From Brassica napus (taxonomy: Eukaryota > Streptophyta > Magnoliopsida > Brassicales > Brassicaceae): DNA of 64,000 nt. The notes under the pieces were generated by a model. That model made no database searches, had not been told where the DNA came from, and saw only the letters and a list, made by a program, of their open reading frames with translations. This document shows, piece by piece, positions 45,887 to 56,882 of this stretch (its first letter is position 1; each line of letters opens with the position of its first letter). A program made the position numbers and the translations under genes. The stretch spans positions 14,843,726-14,907,725 of the forward strand of contig NC_063437.1 in NCBI RefSeq assembly GCF_020379485.1, in the 5' to 3' direction.

Positions 45887-48301
45887 ATGAGAGTCCCACT
45901 AATAAATATACTGAGCTTCTTTCTCATTATTCTTTTTCTTAGTGGTTCTTTAGTCGCTACAGGAGAAACAGTGAATCAAAACAGTAGGTATGAGACTGAT
46001 AATTATGGTTACACACCTCCGTCACCAACTTATGGAGCTCCACCCAGCCAACCGACACCACCAACTTACAGTCCCCCAATTGTGCCACCACCGGTACAAA
46101 AGCCACCAACACCAACTTATAGTCCACCTGTAAAACCACCACCGGTGCAAAAGCCTCCGACTCCAACTTATAGCCCTCCAGTCAAGCCACCTCCCGTTCA
46201 AAAACCACCAACACCAATTTATAGTCCACCTATTAAACCACCACCAGTGCAAAAACCTCCGACACCTATTTATAGTCCACCAGTTAAACCACCTCTGGTG
46301 AAACCTCCAACACCTACTTACAGTCCTCCTATAAAACCACCACCGGTACAACAACCTCCGACACCAACCTATAGTCCACCTGTTAAACCACCTCCAGTTA
46401 AACCTCCGACGCCAACTTACAGTCCGCCTGTCAAACCACCACCTGTGCAAAAACCTCCTACACCTACTTATAGTCCACCAGTTAAACCACCACCTGTGAA
46501 ACCTCCAACACCTACTTATAGTCCTCCTGTAAAACCACCACCAGTGCAAAAGCCGCCAACACCAACTTACAGTCCTCCTATCAAACCACCACCCGTGCAC
46601 AAGCCTCCCCATATCAAACCACCACCCGTACATAAGCCTCCCCATATCAAACCACCGCCAGTCCAAAAACCTCCCCATATCAAACCACCACCCGTGCAAA
46701 AGCCTCCTCATATCAAACCACCGCCAGTCCAAAAGCCTCCAACACCAATTTACAGTCCTCCTATCAAACCCCCACCTGTGCAAAAGCCTCCTCCTATCAA
46801 ACCACCACCAGTCGAAAAACCTCCAACACCTACTTATAGTCCTCCCATAAAACCACCACCAGTACAAAAGCCTCCAACACCGACCTATAGTCCTCCAGTT
46901 AAACCACCACCGGTGAAGCCTCCAACACCTACTTATAGTCCTCCTGTAAAACCACCACCAGTGCAACAACCTCCCACACCAACCTATAGTCCACCTATTA
47001 AACCACCTCCAGTAAAGCCTCCAACTCCAACTTACAGTCCTCCAGTCAAGCCACCTCCCGTTCAAAAACCACCGACACCAATTTATAGTCCACCTGTTAA
47101 ACCACCACCAGTGCAAAAGCCTCCAACACCAACTTATAGTCCTCCAGTTAAACCACCCCCGGTGAAGCCTCCAACACCTACTTATAGTCCTCCAATAAAA
47201 CCACCACCAGTACAACAACCTCCGACTCCAACATACAGTCCACCTATTAAACCACCTCCAGTGAAACCTCCAACACCAATTTATAGTCCGCCAGTGAAAC
47301 CACCACCCGTGCAAAAGCCTCCAACACCAACGTACAGCCCACCAATTAAACCACCTCCAGTAAAACCTCCGACACCAACTTATAGTCCTCCTGTAAAACC
47401 ACCTCCAGTGCAAAAGCCTCCGACGCCCACTTATAGTCCACCTGTTAAACCACCACCCGTCCAGAAGCCTCCCACACCAACTTACAGTCCTCCTATCAAA
47501 CCACCACCCGTGCAAAAACCTCCAACACCAACTTATAGCCCTCCTATCAAACCACCACCAGTGCAAAAGCCTCCAACTCCCACTTATAGTCCTCCGATAA
47601 AGCCACCACCAGTGCAGAAGCCTCCAACACCGACCTACAGTCCACCAGTTAAACCACCACCAGTGAAGCCTCCAACACCTATTTATAGTCCTCCCGTAAT
47701 GCCACCACCAGTGCAACAACCTCCGACACCATCTTATAGTCCTCCTGTAAAACCACCACCAGTGCAAAAACCTCCAACACCCACTTATAGTCCACCTGTT
47801 AAACCACCACCTGTGCAAAAGCCTCCAACTCCAACTTACAGTCCTCCTATCAAACCACCACCCGTGCAAAAACCTCCAACACCAACTTATAGCCCTCCTA
47901 TCAAACCACCACCTGTGCAAAAGCCTCCAACTCCCACTTATAGTCCTCCGGTAAAGCCACCACCAGTGCAGAAGCCTCCAACACCAACCTACAGTCCACC
48001 TATTAAACCTCCCCCAGTGAAGCCTCCAACACCAACTTATAGCCCTCCTGTAAAGCCACCACCAGTGCAAAAACCTCCAACACCAACATATAGCCCACCT
48101 GTTAAACCACCTCCAGTGAAACCTCCGACACCAACTTACAGTCCTCCTGTAATACCACCACCAATACAAAAGCCTCCAACGCCCACATACAGTCCACCTG
48201 TACTTCCACCACCTGTGCAGAAGCCTCCAACCCCAATTTATAGTCCTCCACAAGTCGGATATGGTACTCCTCCTCCATACGCACATCTTTCACAACCTTA
48301 G
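45887..48301 (+). CDS. EPR1: Extensin-like proline-rich cell-wall protein
   Basis: An intronless 804-codon gene. Residues 1 to about 26 form a signal peptide (INILSFFLIILFLSGSLVATG). Almost all the rest is a repeat of about 17 residues of the type PPTPTYSPPVKPPPVQK, alternating with a 15-residue form lacking the VQ pair (PPPVKPPTPTYSPP). Around residues 230-290 the unit contracts to an 11-residue HIKPPPVQKPP form. Prolines would be hydroxylated and glycosylated, and tyrosines could cross-link in the wall. Arabidopsis EPR1 (At2g27380) is an endosperm-specific extensin-like protein acting around germination. Its place between the CASP3 and RopGAP genes supports orthology. Repeat number probably differs between accessions. 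A TATA box is at 45832 and AATAAATAAA at 48396-48405. Confidence 0.93.
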   Translation: MRVPLINILSFFLIILFLSGSLVATGETVNQNSRYETDNYGYTPPSPTYGAPPSQPTPPTYSPPIVPPPVQKPPTPTYSPPVKPPPVQKPPTPTYSPPVKPPPVQKPPTPIYSPPIKPPPVQKPPTPIYSPPVKPPLVKPPTPTYSPPIKPPPVQQPPTPTYSPPVKPPPVKPPTPTYSPPVKPPPVQKPPTPTYSPPVKPPPVKPPTPTYSPPVKPPPVQKPPTPTYSPPIKPPPVHKPPHIKPPPVHKPPHIKPPPVQKPPHIKPPPVQKPPHIKPPPVQKPPTPIYSPPIKPPPVQKPPPIKPPPVEKPPTPTYSPPIKPPPVQKPPTPTYSPPVKPPPVKPPTPTYSPPVKPPPVQQPPTPTYSPPIKPPPVKPPTPTYSPPVKPPPVQKPPTPIYSPPVKPPPVQKPPTPTYSPPVKPPPVKPPTPTYSPPIKPPPVQQPPTPTYSPPIKPPPVKPPTPIYSPPVKPPPVQKPPTPTYSPPIKPPPVKPPTPTYSPPVKPPPVQKPPTPTYSPPVKPPPVQKPPTPTYSPPIKPPPVQKPPTPTYSPPIKPPPVQKPPTPTYSPPIKPPPVQKPPTPTYSPPVKPPPVKPPTPIYSPPVMPPPVQQPPTPSYSPPVKPPPVQKPPTPTYSPPVKPPPVQKPPTPTYSPPIKPPPVQKPPTPTYSPPIKPPPVQKPPTPTYSPPVKPPPVQKPPTPTYSPPIKPPPVKPPTPTYSPPVKPPPVQKPPTPTYSPPVKPPPVKPPTPTYSPPVIPPPIQKPPTPTYSPPVLPPPVQKPPTPIYSPPQVGYGTPPPYAHLSQP

Positions 48302-48395
48302 ATAACGAGTTTTATACACCCAAAAAGATCGCCAAGTAGGCTTTCTAGCACAAGGGATGTCTATGTTGTATATGGTACCACATATTGTGTGGTAA

Positions 48396-48405
48396 AATAA
48401 ATAAA
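48396..48405 (+). terminator. Polyadenylation signal of EPR1
   Basis: AATAAATAAA, about 95 bp after the stop codon. Confidence 0.6.
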
Positions 48406-50699
48406 GTTTATAATGAATGGTAAAGTAAACTTTTATTATTATCCTCACTGCAATAGAGAACTATTTACTTTCAAATCTATGAAAAACATAAATATTGTGT
48501 CATTATTTTAATGCATCGAGTAAACTATCTACATTGTTTTACTGATATTTAGGATTTGGATACTATTCACATATTTTTAATGAAGGAATTGTAAAACTAA
48601 AAATTAGACTCAGCATTTGAAAATAAAATGGATATAAATGATAATGAAAAGAAAATTTATATGATTTGTACATAATAAAAAAATATCTTTCTTTTGGAAT
48701 AAAAGAAATATTTATTGCATGGATTATTTGAACTTTGAAGTGTTGTACCATCATTCCTTGTTTTGAACACTAACGAATGCATAACACATTCAGCAAAGCA
48801 ATATTATGTCATGTTGTAGATGCAAACAAAATGGATACTAAATAAAAATAGAAATACTGAATATAAAAAACTATAACATATGTAAAGTAGTTTATATGGA
48901 ACTAGTAAATAACTCACTGAACTGAAAAATCAGAGCAGGTCTGAATAGAAGCAAATAAAGCGTATGCTTTATGGCTGGAAATTGCATATATTTATAAGAG
49001 CCAATATATAATAGAAAGTATAACCTAGTTTTACCGGTATAAACCTGTCAGTTTATTAATGTGAGAACCTATTTCGAAACTCAATGGTAACTTTTAATAT
49101 TTCACTCTTTCTCAAACTAATGGGAAGAAACTTTTTTGGCTTCTGGGCTTATAATTATCAGGAGATCCTGACTCAAATGCAAACAATACTTTTCTTGCTT
49201 ATGAATTCTAAGGATATAAAATAAAAGATTAACTTTCCTCAGAAAATGACAGAAATTGAAAAGCAAGTTATATTCTCCCTTCCTTCCCCTTATTCTAAGG
49301 CGTTTGACTAATTTGTGCACAAATTTAATCTTTGGTTTTTAGGCCGACGTCGACTATGGCATCGGCCCTACATATTTTTTTCTTTTTGTTTCTTCATTTT
49401 CACATATGGAAATAAACGGATGCGATAGAAATGGATAACTCCATTTACAAATTATCAATCCATGGTGGTTTTTCTCCCATGATGATATCTTCGTTGTAAT
49501 TTGTTTTATCCTAATATCTTGATTGAAACTTACATTCGTATTCTTCCGTTGCCAAACTTTTCTTTTGTCCTTGTTGGTTATCATCTATCAAGTTTCTTTC
49601 AGATGTTTTATTGGTCTTATCATCTCAAATTTCAACATAATTGTTGGTGAAGGTCTGCTGGTTTTCTCTAGTGTTATGCCCATTCTAATTTTCATAATTA
49701 ATTTTGGCCTTTTGGGTCTGGTGATCATTATGAATATATAGTGAATAATGGTTGTGTTGTACGATTCTTCATAGATTTGTTGTTATAACGATCCCCTTGG
49801 AAACCACCTTGGAATCAACACGCTCAGAAATATTTCATTACTAAAAATGTGACAAGTGGATTTCATATGGTAAAAATGAAAGTCAATTTTTTTTTTTTTT
49901 TTTTTTGTAACAAAATGAAAGTCAATAATTACTAAAATGGCAATTATAAAGAAGGACTGGTATCAATTTGTCTACTCTCCATAAATATTAACGAAATTAA
50001 TAAAGTTGTTATGTGTTGTGCCAATAACTTTTGCGTAAGATCTGAAAGTATCTAAATATTTTTATTCGGAATATCCTAAATAAACCAAAATATCTGAGAT
50101 TTTTATCCGAATCATCTAAAATATTTTAATTATTCGATATTTTATCATAAATATCAGATATTTAACCTAAACTACTTGAAATAGTCGAATCGGAACCAAA
50201 TGGGAACCAATTTTTCTGAACTTTTTTTGGTTCCTAGTTTTACTATCCGAACCGAATCCGAAAGCCAAAAATACGTTAGGTAGTAAATGGATCATCTAAC
50301 CCCTACCTGAATGAACTGCCTGATATCCGATATACCCAAACTGAACTGATCCGATACCCAAATGCCCATTCCTAATTGTACACATCTGTCATTAAATGAG
50401 GACGGAACACCAAAATCAGAAATTGTCCCTGACCGGTTTCCCCGTTAAACTGTAAATGCATATGCTCGAGTGCTCATTACATAGTTTGGTCCACACACAA
50501 ACTCATGCAACCAATCGAGAAATTCTTCCACTCTAGCTACACTCGTTGTTATCCATAAAAAAATAAGTATGTTATAAGAAAATACAACGTTAATATATAT
50601 ATATATATATAGCAAGTGTTTCTTCTTTTTCGAGTGAATGTAAAATTTAGTCAATCAAATACTTTATAGATTAACTTCCTTTTTTCATTGGAATTATAA
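48406..50699. other. Spacer downstream of EPR1
   Basis: AT-rich with short frames only. At 49889-49907 there is a T run flanked by repeated aaaatgaaagtcaat. About 50040-50380 shows the degenerate ccgaaccgaatccgaa-type wording common in crucifer intergenic repeats. An AT microsatellite is near 50595-50611. No gene supported. Confidence 0.45.
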
Positions 50700-50739
50700 T
50701 TTTCACTGAACAAACAAGATTTACAAGAGGATACCCAAG

Positions 50740-51320
50740 GGAAGCATTAAGTAAGATCATGCTAACAACGCACATCTACTTTCTTCATCCATAAAAATCT
50801 CTCAGCCACAAGGGAGAGTTAGCAGCAACATAAGATTGAGAACGTCCCTGATTAATTAATGACAGTAACAGCAATCCAAAAAGCTCATTTGTTAAGCGCT
50901 TCTCTTGACATGCAGCAGTTTCCAATCTGACAGAAGGGATATTGCATTAAGAATTGGAGAGACCAACCATTTGAAGCATGGCAGGCAGGTGGCCTAGTAA
51001 TCGCAGAAATGAGGTCTTTAGCTTCCAATCCAAAGATGATCTTGCTGCTCATACTTTCCATAGCTCATTAAGCATCCAGATTTAAAAGCTTCCAATTCAC
51101 TTCTTACAAAGGAGAAGGCTCTTCGGCTGTGGAGAAGAACAATGCCATAATCATTCCTCAAAATCCAATAAACACCTGCAATAGCACTGTTCTTATCCCA
51201 AGCAACACCAATATCACATTTATGCCAACCCGAAATTGGTAGAGCTAGGCCAACAATTATCAGCCGGGAAGTCAGTCGGAATCAATTGCTTGAGAGGAAG
51301 ACAATTCCAGCACATCAAGT
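50740..51320 (-). pseudogene. Decayed RNase H-like domain of a plant LINE
   Basis: The minus strand, read with frame changes, gives CDIGVAWDKNSAIAGVYWIL, RNDYGIVLLHSRRAFSFV, then SELEAFKS, and further on QSYVAANSPLWLRD. This order matches the RNase H-type (RVT_3) tail found on many plant LINE polyproteins and related domesticated genes. Stops and shifts separate the blocks and no upstream reverse transcriptase is present. Confidence 0.7.
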
Positions 51321-52487
51321 GCTTCTAAGGCTAAGTTTTTTAAAGAATAAAACACAGACTAAATTTAAGCAGATTTGGATTCTTTAGCATATCTTGTAGT
51401 TCACGTTCTTGTAGCTAGCCAAATATGTAACGCACTCCCCAAAGAGTCGTCTCCCATTCGTTGAATTGATAGGAGTCTGGTGCGCCCTATCAATTGTTTG
51501 ATCAGACGTTAATATTAGTGTTTGTCATATTTTTCTTACACTTATATATAATAATAAAGTCATCCTGGAAAATTCATTTTTTTCTAGAGGAGTCAAGCTC
51601 ATCTACTGTGTGTTGTCCGTAAGTAAAGTGCATGTGTGTTATATACATTATATACAAACAATAACAATGTTAGACAAATTGAGCTTAGTTATGTTAATTT
51701 TTTTAAAAAAAAAATTGTGTTTGTATTTCTTAGCTGTTAAGAAAATATATTTGCAAATAAAGGTATTTTTTCAGTTAGTCTTCTGTGCTTTGATTTTTTA
51801 CTATATCATCCGATTTGTGTGAACTTTTACCTTCGTCATCACGGTAAGTAGGTCTTCGATTTTTTTTTCCCAAATTTAAATAAAAAGTAGTATTTAGCAA
51901 AGTTTGATTTATAAATCGTGCGATATTTTTCATGTGCTCTTCTTTCAGGTTTTATATCCCGATGATTTCTAAATCCAAAAGCAGCATTGGTTTATTCTTG
52001 AATCGAAGATTTCACATTGATCTGTTGATTTTAACTAAAAATGACATATTTTATCATCCCTATGATATTTTCCAACCATGGTGATATATATCATATAATA
52101 AGAAGGAGTCTTCCAGGTAGTAGTGGTTCCCACGTTCGACCGTCCTCCTAACCTATCTTTCTTGATCGCCACTCACTCTACGTGTATACCTTGGTCTTTT
52201 ATTTTATCTTAATTAAGTAAACCAAGTTTTTTCACGAGCCATGATAAATCACATATCACCCCTTCTGCATATCACGCATTGACATTGCAGACTAAAAAAC
52301 CCTAACCGGAGAAGACGAAGAAGAAGAAGAAACCGTGTGTACAAATTGTTCGATTTAACGTGGCTGTGAAGGAGAGATAGCGCGAGTGAGAAGACGCGGC
52401 AAGCCCGAACTTTCGCGGTTCGGCAGCTCCGCGTCGGTAAGTCGAGTCGTTTCGGAGCTATCTCGTTGCTTCTCGACCGAAAACAAC
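51321..52487. other. Spacer and leader/promoter of the RopGAP gene
   Basis: No gene to about 52.2 kb. From about 52280 (aaccctaaccgg, a telobox-like motif common in plant leaders) the sequence looks like a 5' UTR with a GAAGAAGAAG tract. The frame upstream of the ATG is open from 52359 but has no Met. Confidence 0.45.
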
Positions 52488-53941
52488 ATGGCGGATCAGG
52501 CAAACAACCAGCAAGCCATGGACATTGGTCCCCCGACCAATATATGCCACGTGGCTCACGTGACATACGATCGCTTCGATGGCTTCCTCGGTCTTCCTTC
52601 TGAATTCGAGCCCGACGTTCCCAAAAAGGCCCCCAGTGCAAGGTTCACCTTCTTTTCTTACGAATCTATTGCTAAAAATTTCATTTCACATTGACTATAG
52701 ATTGTGATCTAAACATAGTATATTAGATGCATGAGCATGAACCTTTGAGATGGTTCGGTAACACATTAGGAAGGTTCCACAAATGATAACAATGTGATGG
52801 AACATGTATGTTCTTTCAAGTATTATCAGGGCCGGTCCTGAGCATATGTCAGTCAAACATTCGCCTATAACCTCCAAAAATTTTGAAGAAAATTACATAG
52901 AAATACTTTTCCAAATTTGTAAAAAAAAAAAATTATTGAAACCTAAATTGTCAGGTCCTGAGTATTATTCTTTTAATAACCTGTTTGTGTGGTTTACAGT
53001 GCAACAGTGTTTGGGGTTTCTACAGAGTCAATGCAGCTATCGTACGACTCTAGAGGGAACTGTGTTCCGATCATACTGTCGCTACTACAAAGACGACTAT
53101 ACGATCAAGGAGGTCTGAAAGTTGAAGGCATTTTCAGAATCACGGGAGATAACAGCGAGGAAGAGTTTGTAAGAGAAGAGTTAAACAAAGGAGTTGTACC
53201 AGAGGGCATAGATGTCCACTGTCTTTCCGGACTTATCAAGGTATATAGCTTCTTTTAACAAAACTCGAGGCTTTTAGATTTGACTTAGCTGATGTAGCAT
53301 TGGAATGGTTATATTATATCAGGCTTGGTTCAGAGAGTTACCGAGAGGAATACTTGATTCTCTGCCGTCTGAGCAAGTGATGCAGTGTGAGTCAGAGGAG
53401 GATTTTGTCAAGGTTGTGAGACTTTTACCGCAAGCGGAAGCTTCTCTTTTGAATTGGGCAGTCAATCTGATGGCTGATATTGTAGAGCATGAAGATGTCA
53501 ACAAGATGACCACACGTAACCTTGCTTTGGTCTTTGCGCCAAATATGTCTAAGGTTAGTGTTCTTGCACCAACTACATTTGCATTAAAAAACTTCCAACA
53601 GTTTTCCTTTGTAACCAAATGGATCATTCCCTGATCAACAAACTGGGTCTGTTTTGGTTTTATTGTAGATGGCAGATCCTCTAACAGCGTTGATGTACGC
53701 CGTCCAAGTTATGCACTTGCTGAAGAACCTCACAGAGAAAACACTCAGAGAGAGGAAAGTTGCATCTTCCCAAATCGTTCCTTGTGATGACAGTGAAGCT
53801 GATGTGGAAGAATGCAATCAAGAAGAAGAAGAAAAAGGTGTTGATGATGTGAACAAGGAAGAGGAGATCATCAAGGTGGAAGATGAAGTCAAACCATCAA
53901 ATGGTTTGGATTTCGATAAGGAAAAGAGAGAGAAAACATGA
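52488..53941 (+). CDS. CRIB-domain Rho-of-plants GTPase-activating protein (RopGAP)
   Basis: Four coding exons (52488-52642, 53000-53240, 53323-53553, 53669-53941) total 900 nt and give 299 residues. A CRIB motif lies at about 13-37 (IGPPTNICHVAHVTYDRF), followed directly by a RhoGAP domain with the arginine finger R98 in GIFRITG and LALVFAPNMS near its end. An acidic tail (EADVEECNQEEEEKG) closes the protein. RopGAPs switch off ROP GTPases at the plasma membrane in polar growth and stress signalling. Position matches At2g27440. It is shorter than typical RopGAPs because the N-terminal variable region is nearly absent. Intron 1 contains an insertion-like stretch starting agggccggtcctgagc (about 52828). 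The 3' end converges on NLP1. Confidence 0.9.
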
Positions 53942-54332
53942 AGACAGATGTTGCAGTTGGAGCTCTGTTTTTGTTTTATGTTCTTGGTAAATCTAAGGTG
54001 CAAATAACTTAGTTTATTGTTCCAAGTTCAATTTATTTGTTTGTGTTTCACATGAAAAATTCACATCTTTTTAATGTATATCATTTTTCACTCTTCCTTT
54101 TTCATTTGACATTTACATAAGAAAAAAAGTATATTATTCATTATGTTGATGCCAAACACAAACGATTAATGTGTTTATGTAAGCAAAACTGGCAGCCATG
54201 AAAGAGCCAGCAAATGTAGGAGAGCTCTATTTATTGAAGAAAAATACAAATGAAACTTATTGTAAGGTCTTATGGAAACAGAATTTTTCCCAGTGTCATC
54301 TTACGGAACAAAGATTTCAACAGGATAAGATT
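53942..54332. other. Convergent intergenic region RopGAP/NLP1
   Basis: 391 bp shared by the two 3' ends; AT-rich, no gene. Confidence 0.6.
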
Positions 54333-56051
54333 TCAAAGGTTACCGTCCATTGTAAGAAGCACCTTGTACAAATCTGGACGGCGGTCACGAAACACTCCCC
54401 AGCTTTGCCTTTTCGACTTGATCTTCTCAAGATCAAACTTCGCCACGAGAACAGCTTCCGTTTTGTCATCGGCCTCGGCTACAATTTCACCCGTCGGTCC
54501 TGTCATTTCACAAAAAAAGAAAGAAAATATTGTTGGTCCAAATGCATTATTGATCTTATTTGAATCATTTGATAAATTTGATACCGGCAATGAAGGAATT
54601 TCCATAGAAAGTGATCTGACTCGGTCCATGCTCGGTTTCAATTGTTTCCTTCCCTATGCGGTTCGAAGCAACTAGAGGCACCTGAAACCATAGAAGCACA
54701 TTTTGTAATCCATTGCTTATGTCACTGTAAAATTGCTAACAGTGAGAAGTTATACACATTGCAATTTAATAAGAGAACACTGATCGAATTTGAAAAAGGG
54801 ACAGTGATAAGAACTCACCACATTAGCTCCAGCATGCCCTTGCATGACTCTCCTCCAATGATCACGCGAATCCAACCCCTGGTCTTGAGGCTCAGAACCA
54901 ATGGCAGTGGGATAAAACAGTACTTCAGCACCCTGTAGAACCATAGCTCGAGCTGCCTCGGGAAACCATTGATCCCAACATATAGCTGAATAAGAACAAT
55001 ACTTCAGTTACGATGCCACCAACTTAAAACACACAAGAGACAAAGAAAAAAGCAATACATAGAGTAACTTACCAACTCCAATTTTTGCAAACTTTGTCTG
55101 GAAAACCTATTGACACCAATGGAGAAAGTAATCAATCATTTAAACCAAATAGCATAATGATTAAATTAAAAAAAAAAGTGGGATTCTTCTAGTGAAAAAA
55201 CTACCTTAAAGCCAGTGTCTCCAGGATTGAAATAAAATTTCTCTTGATATCCTGAAGTTTAAGAAAAAGTAATCAGCAAAAGAAGTTTAAACTTTTTCCA
55301 AGTCCAAACTTCGACTCACCTGGTCCATCAGGAATATGGGACTTCCTATAGATTCCGAGATCAGTTCCATCAGCGTCGATAATGGCAATAGAGTTGTAAT
55401 GCGCAGTATTTGCCTCCTCAAAGAAGCTAACGGGTATCACAACACCCAGCTCCTTGGCCAGCGTCTGCATCCTGTGTTAGTAGTAGTAACACATAACAAA
55501 CCATTAAAGCACAGATACACAGGTTGAATATCAAAGGGAGGGGGCGTGAAGATGAAAGAAAAGGTTAAACCTTGCAATGGTAGGATGGTCCTTGTAAGGC
55601 TTGGCTCGCTGAAAGTAGTCCTCTCTTTGTGCTTGACAGAAGTAATATCCCTCAAAAAGCTCCTGAAAATTTGAGATAATACACATAATAGTTAGAGATT
55701 CACTACAGAACAATAACTCTACTTGTTCCAGATAGTGATGATTACTTCAACTCTAATTGTTGATAAACCTAAACTGGATCGAACATTAATCTGAGAAGGA
55801 AAAATTAAAGAGGAAATAATGGACCTGAATAAGAACGATGTTGGCTCCTTTGGCGTGTGCTTCTCTGACCAGCCTGCATAATAGATTGTAAGTGAGTCAC
55901 CTTCTCGAGGAGCAGGGAAAAGGAGAAGAGGGGGAGAGAGAGAGAGAGGAAAAAGGGGGAACCTTTCAGCGGAGGCGACGTTGGAGGAGATATCGTCGGA
56001 GCAGGCGAATTGAAGAGACGAAACAACCACTTCTCTCCTTCTTCCTTCCAT
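54333..56051 (-). CDS. NLP1: N-carbamoylputrescine amidase (nitrilase-like protein 1)
   Basis: Nine coding exons (56051-55963, 55873-55825, 55662-55571, 55471-55320, 55251-55205, 55106-55073, 54985-54819, 54681-54585, 54499-54333) sum to 894 nt and give 297 residues. The enzyme hydrolyses N-carbamoylputrescine to putrescine, CO2 and ammonia, the last step of the arginine decarboxylase route to polyamines. The nitrilase-superfamily triad is present: E47 (QELFEGYYF), K120 (YRKSHIPDG) and C157 (AICWDQWFPE). No transit peptide is evident, so it is probably cytosolic. The start MEGRRREVVVSS fits the family; the longer open frame upstream is leader. Matches At2g27450. It diverges from the Sec23/24-like gene. 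Confidence 0.95.
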
Positions 56052-56882
56052 TTCCACTTCTTCTCTTTCTCTTTCTCTGTTTTTTTCTCTCGGGTGGGTG
56101 AAGACTGAAAGATGCGTACGTGACTCGGTGACTGTCACTTGAGAGAGGAAAAGGAGAAATAGTGAATATGTCCTCCTCCTTACCTTTTCCGAAATCGAAT
56201 AAAGGGCTCTGTCTCTCCACAAACGCTAACGCCAGGTTTCAATTCTTATTCGCTTCAAACGCTAAGACCTCCTTATTTTTTAAAATATAAAAATAATATT
56301 CATCAATAACTTCTTATAAATAAAAGTTACTGAACCGGGCGAATTTGGATAAAAATCGTCCAATTTAAGAAAAAACAAAATATGTGATGGATGATATGTA
56401 TGTCAATTTGTTTCCTCCCAACTATTCAAATGTAATTTCTTACGGCAGCAAGTAAAATCATTATTTCTGAAAAAAATCGCTTTAATTTCAGTTCGTGTTT
56501 AGTTTATTTCTCAAATAAAATTAATTAAATATTCAATTTGAAAACGGTGTAAATTTTCACATTTTACAGACAAAAAGAAAGATTAACTCAAATGGACAAA
56601 AAAAATCAAGAAACATAATAGAAAGCCTCAGTTCAAAAAAAAAAAATCAAGAAACAAATTGGTTAAATACATAAATAAGTAGACCGGATGGTTTAACGGT
56701 GCGTAAGAAACAAATTGAAAAAGCGGTTCAACCGCACCGGACCCACTCGTGCAAATGAGTTGACACCATCACTCATAAGCTAACCTGCGCCGTAGACGAA
56801 ATTGGCGCACAGACACTCGCCGTGCTCTCGTCCCATTCCCCCCGATCCACCACCACCACAAAGAAAAGGATCTGAATATAAG
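56052..56882. promoter_or_regulatory. Divergent promoter region between NLP1 and the Sec23/24-like gene
   Basis: 831 bp separate the two start codons. The NLP1 side has a long CT/GA-rich leader (about 56052-56110 in + sense). The Sec side carries a short GC-richer leader from about 56770. The middle is AT-rich. I cannot place TATA boxes confidently. Confidence 0.5.

Noticed and set aside
46022..48286. Long minus-strand open frame (754 codons) opposite EPR1
   Set aside because: It exists only because the proline-codon repeat has no stops in that antisense frame; the Trp/Arg-rich product is meaningless and the sense frame has a signal peptide and family repeats.
55719..56222. Longer NLP1 start reaching to 56222
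   Set aside because: The extension is a low-complexity Arg/Glu leader translation; family proteins start at the MEGRRREV region.
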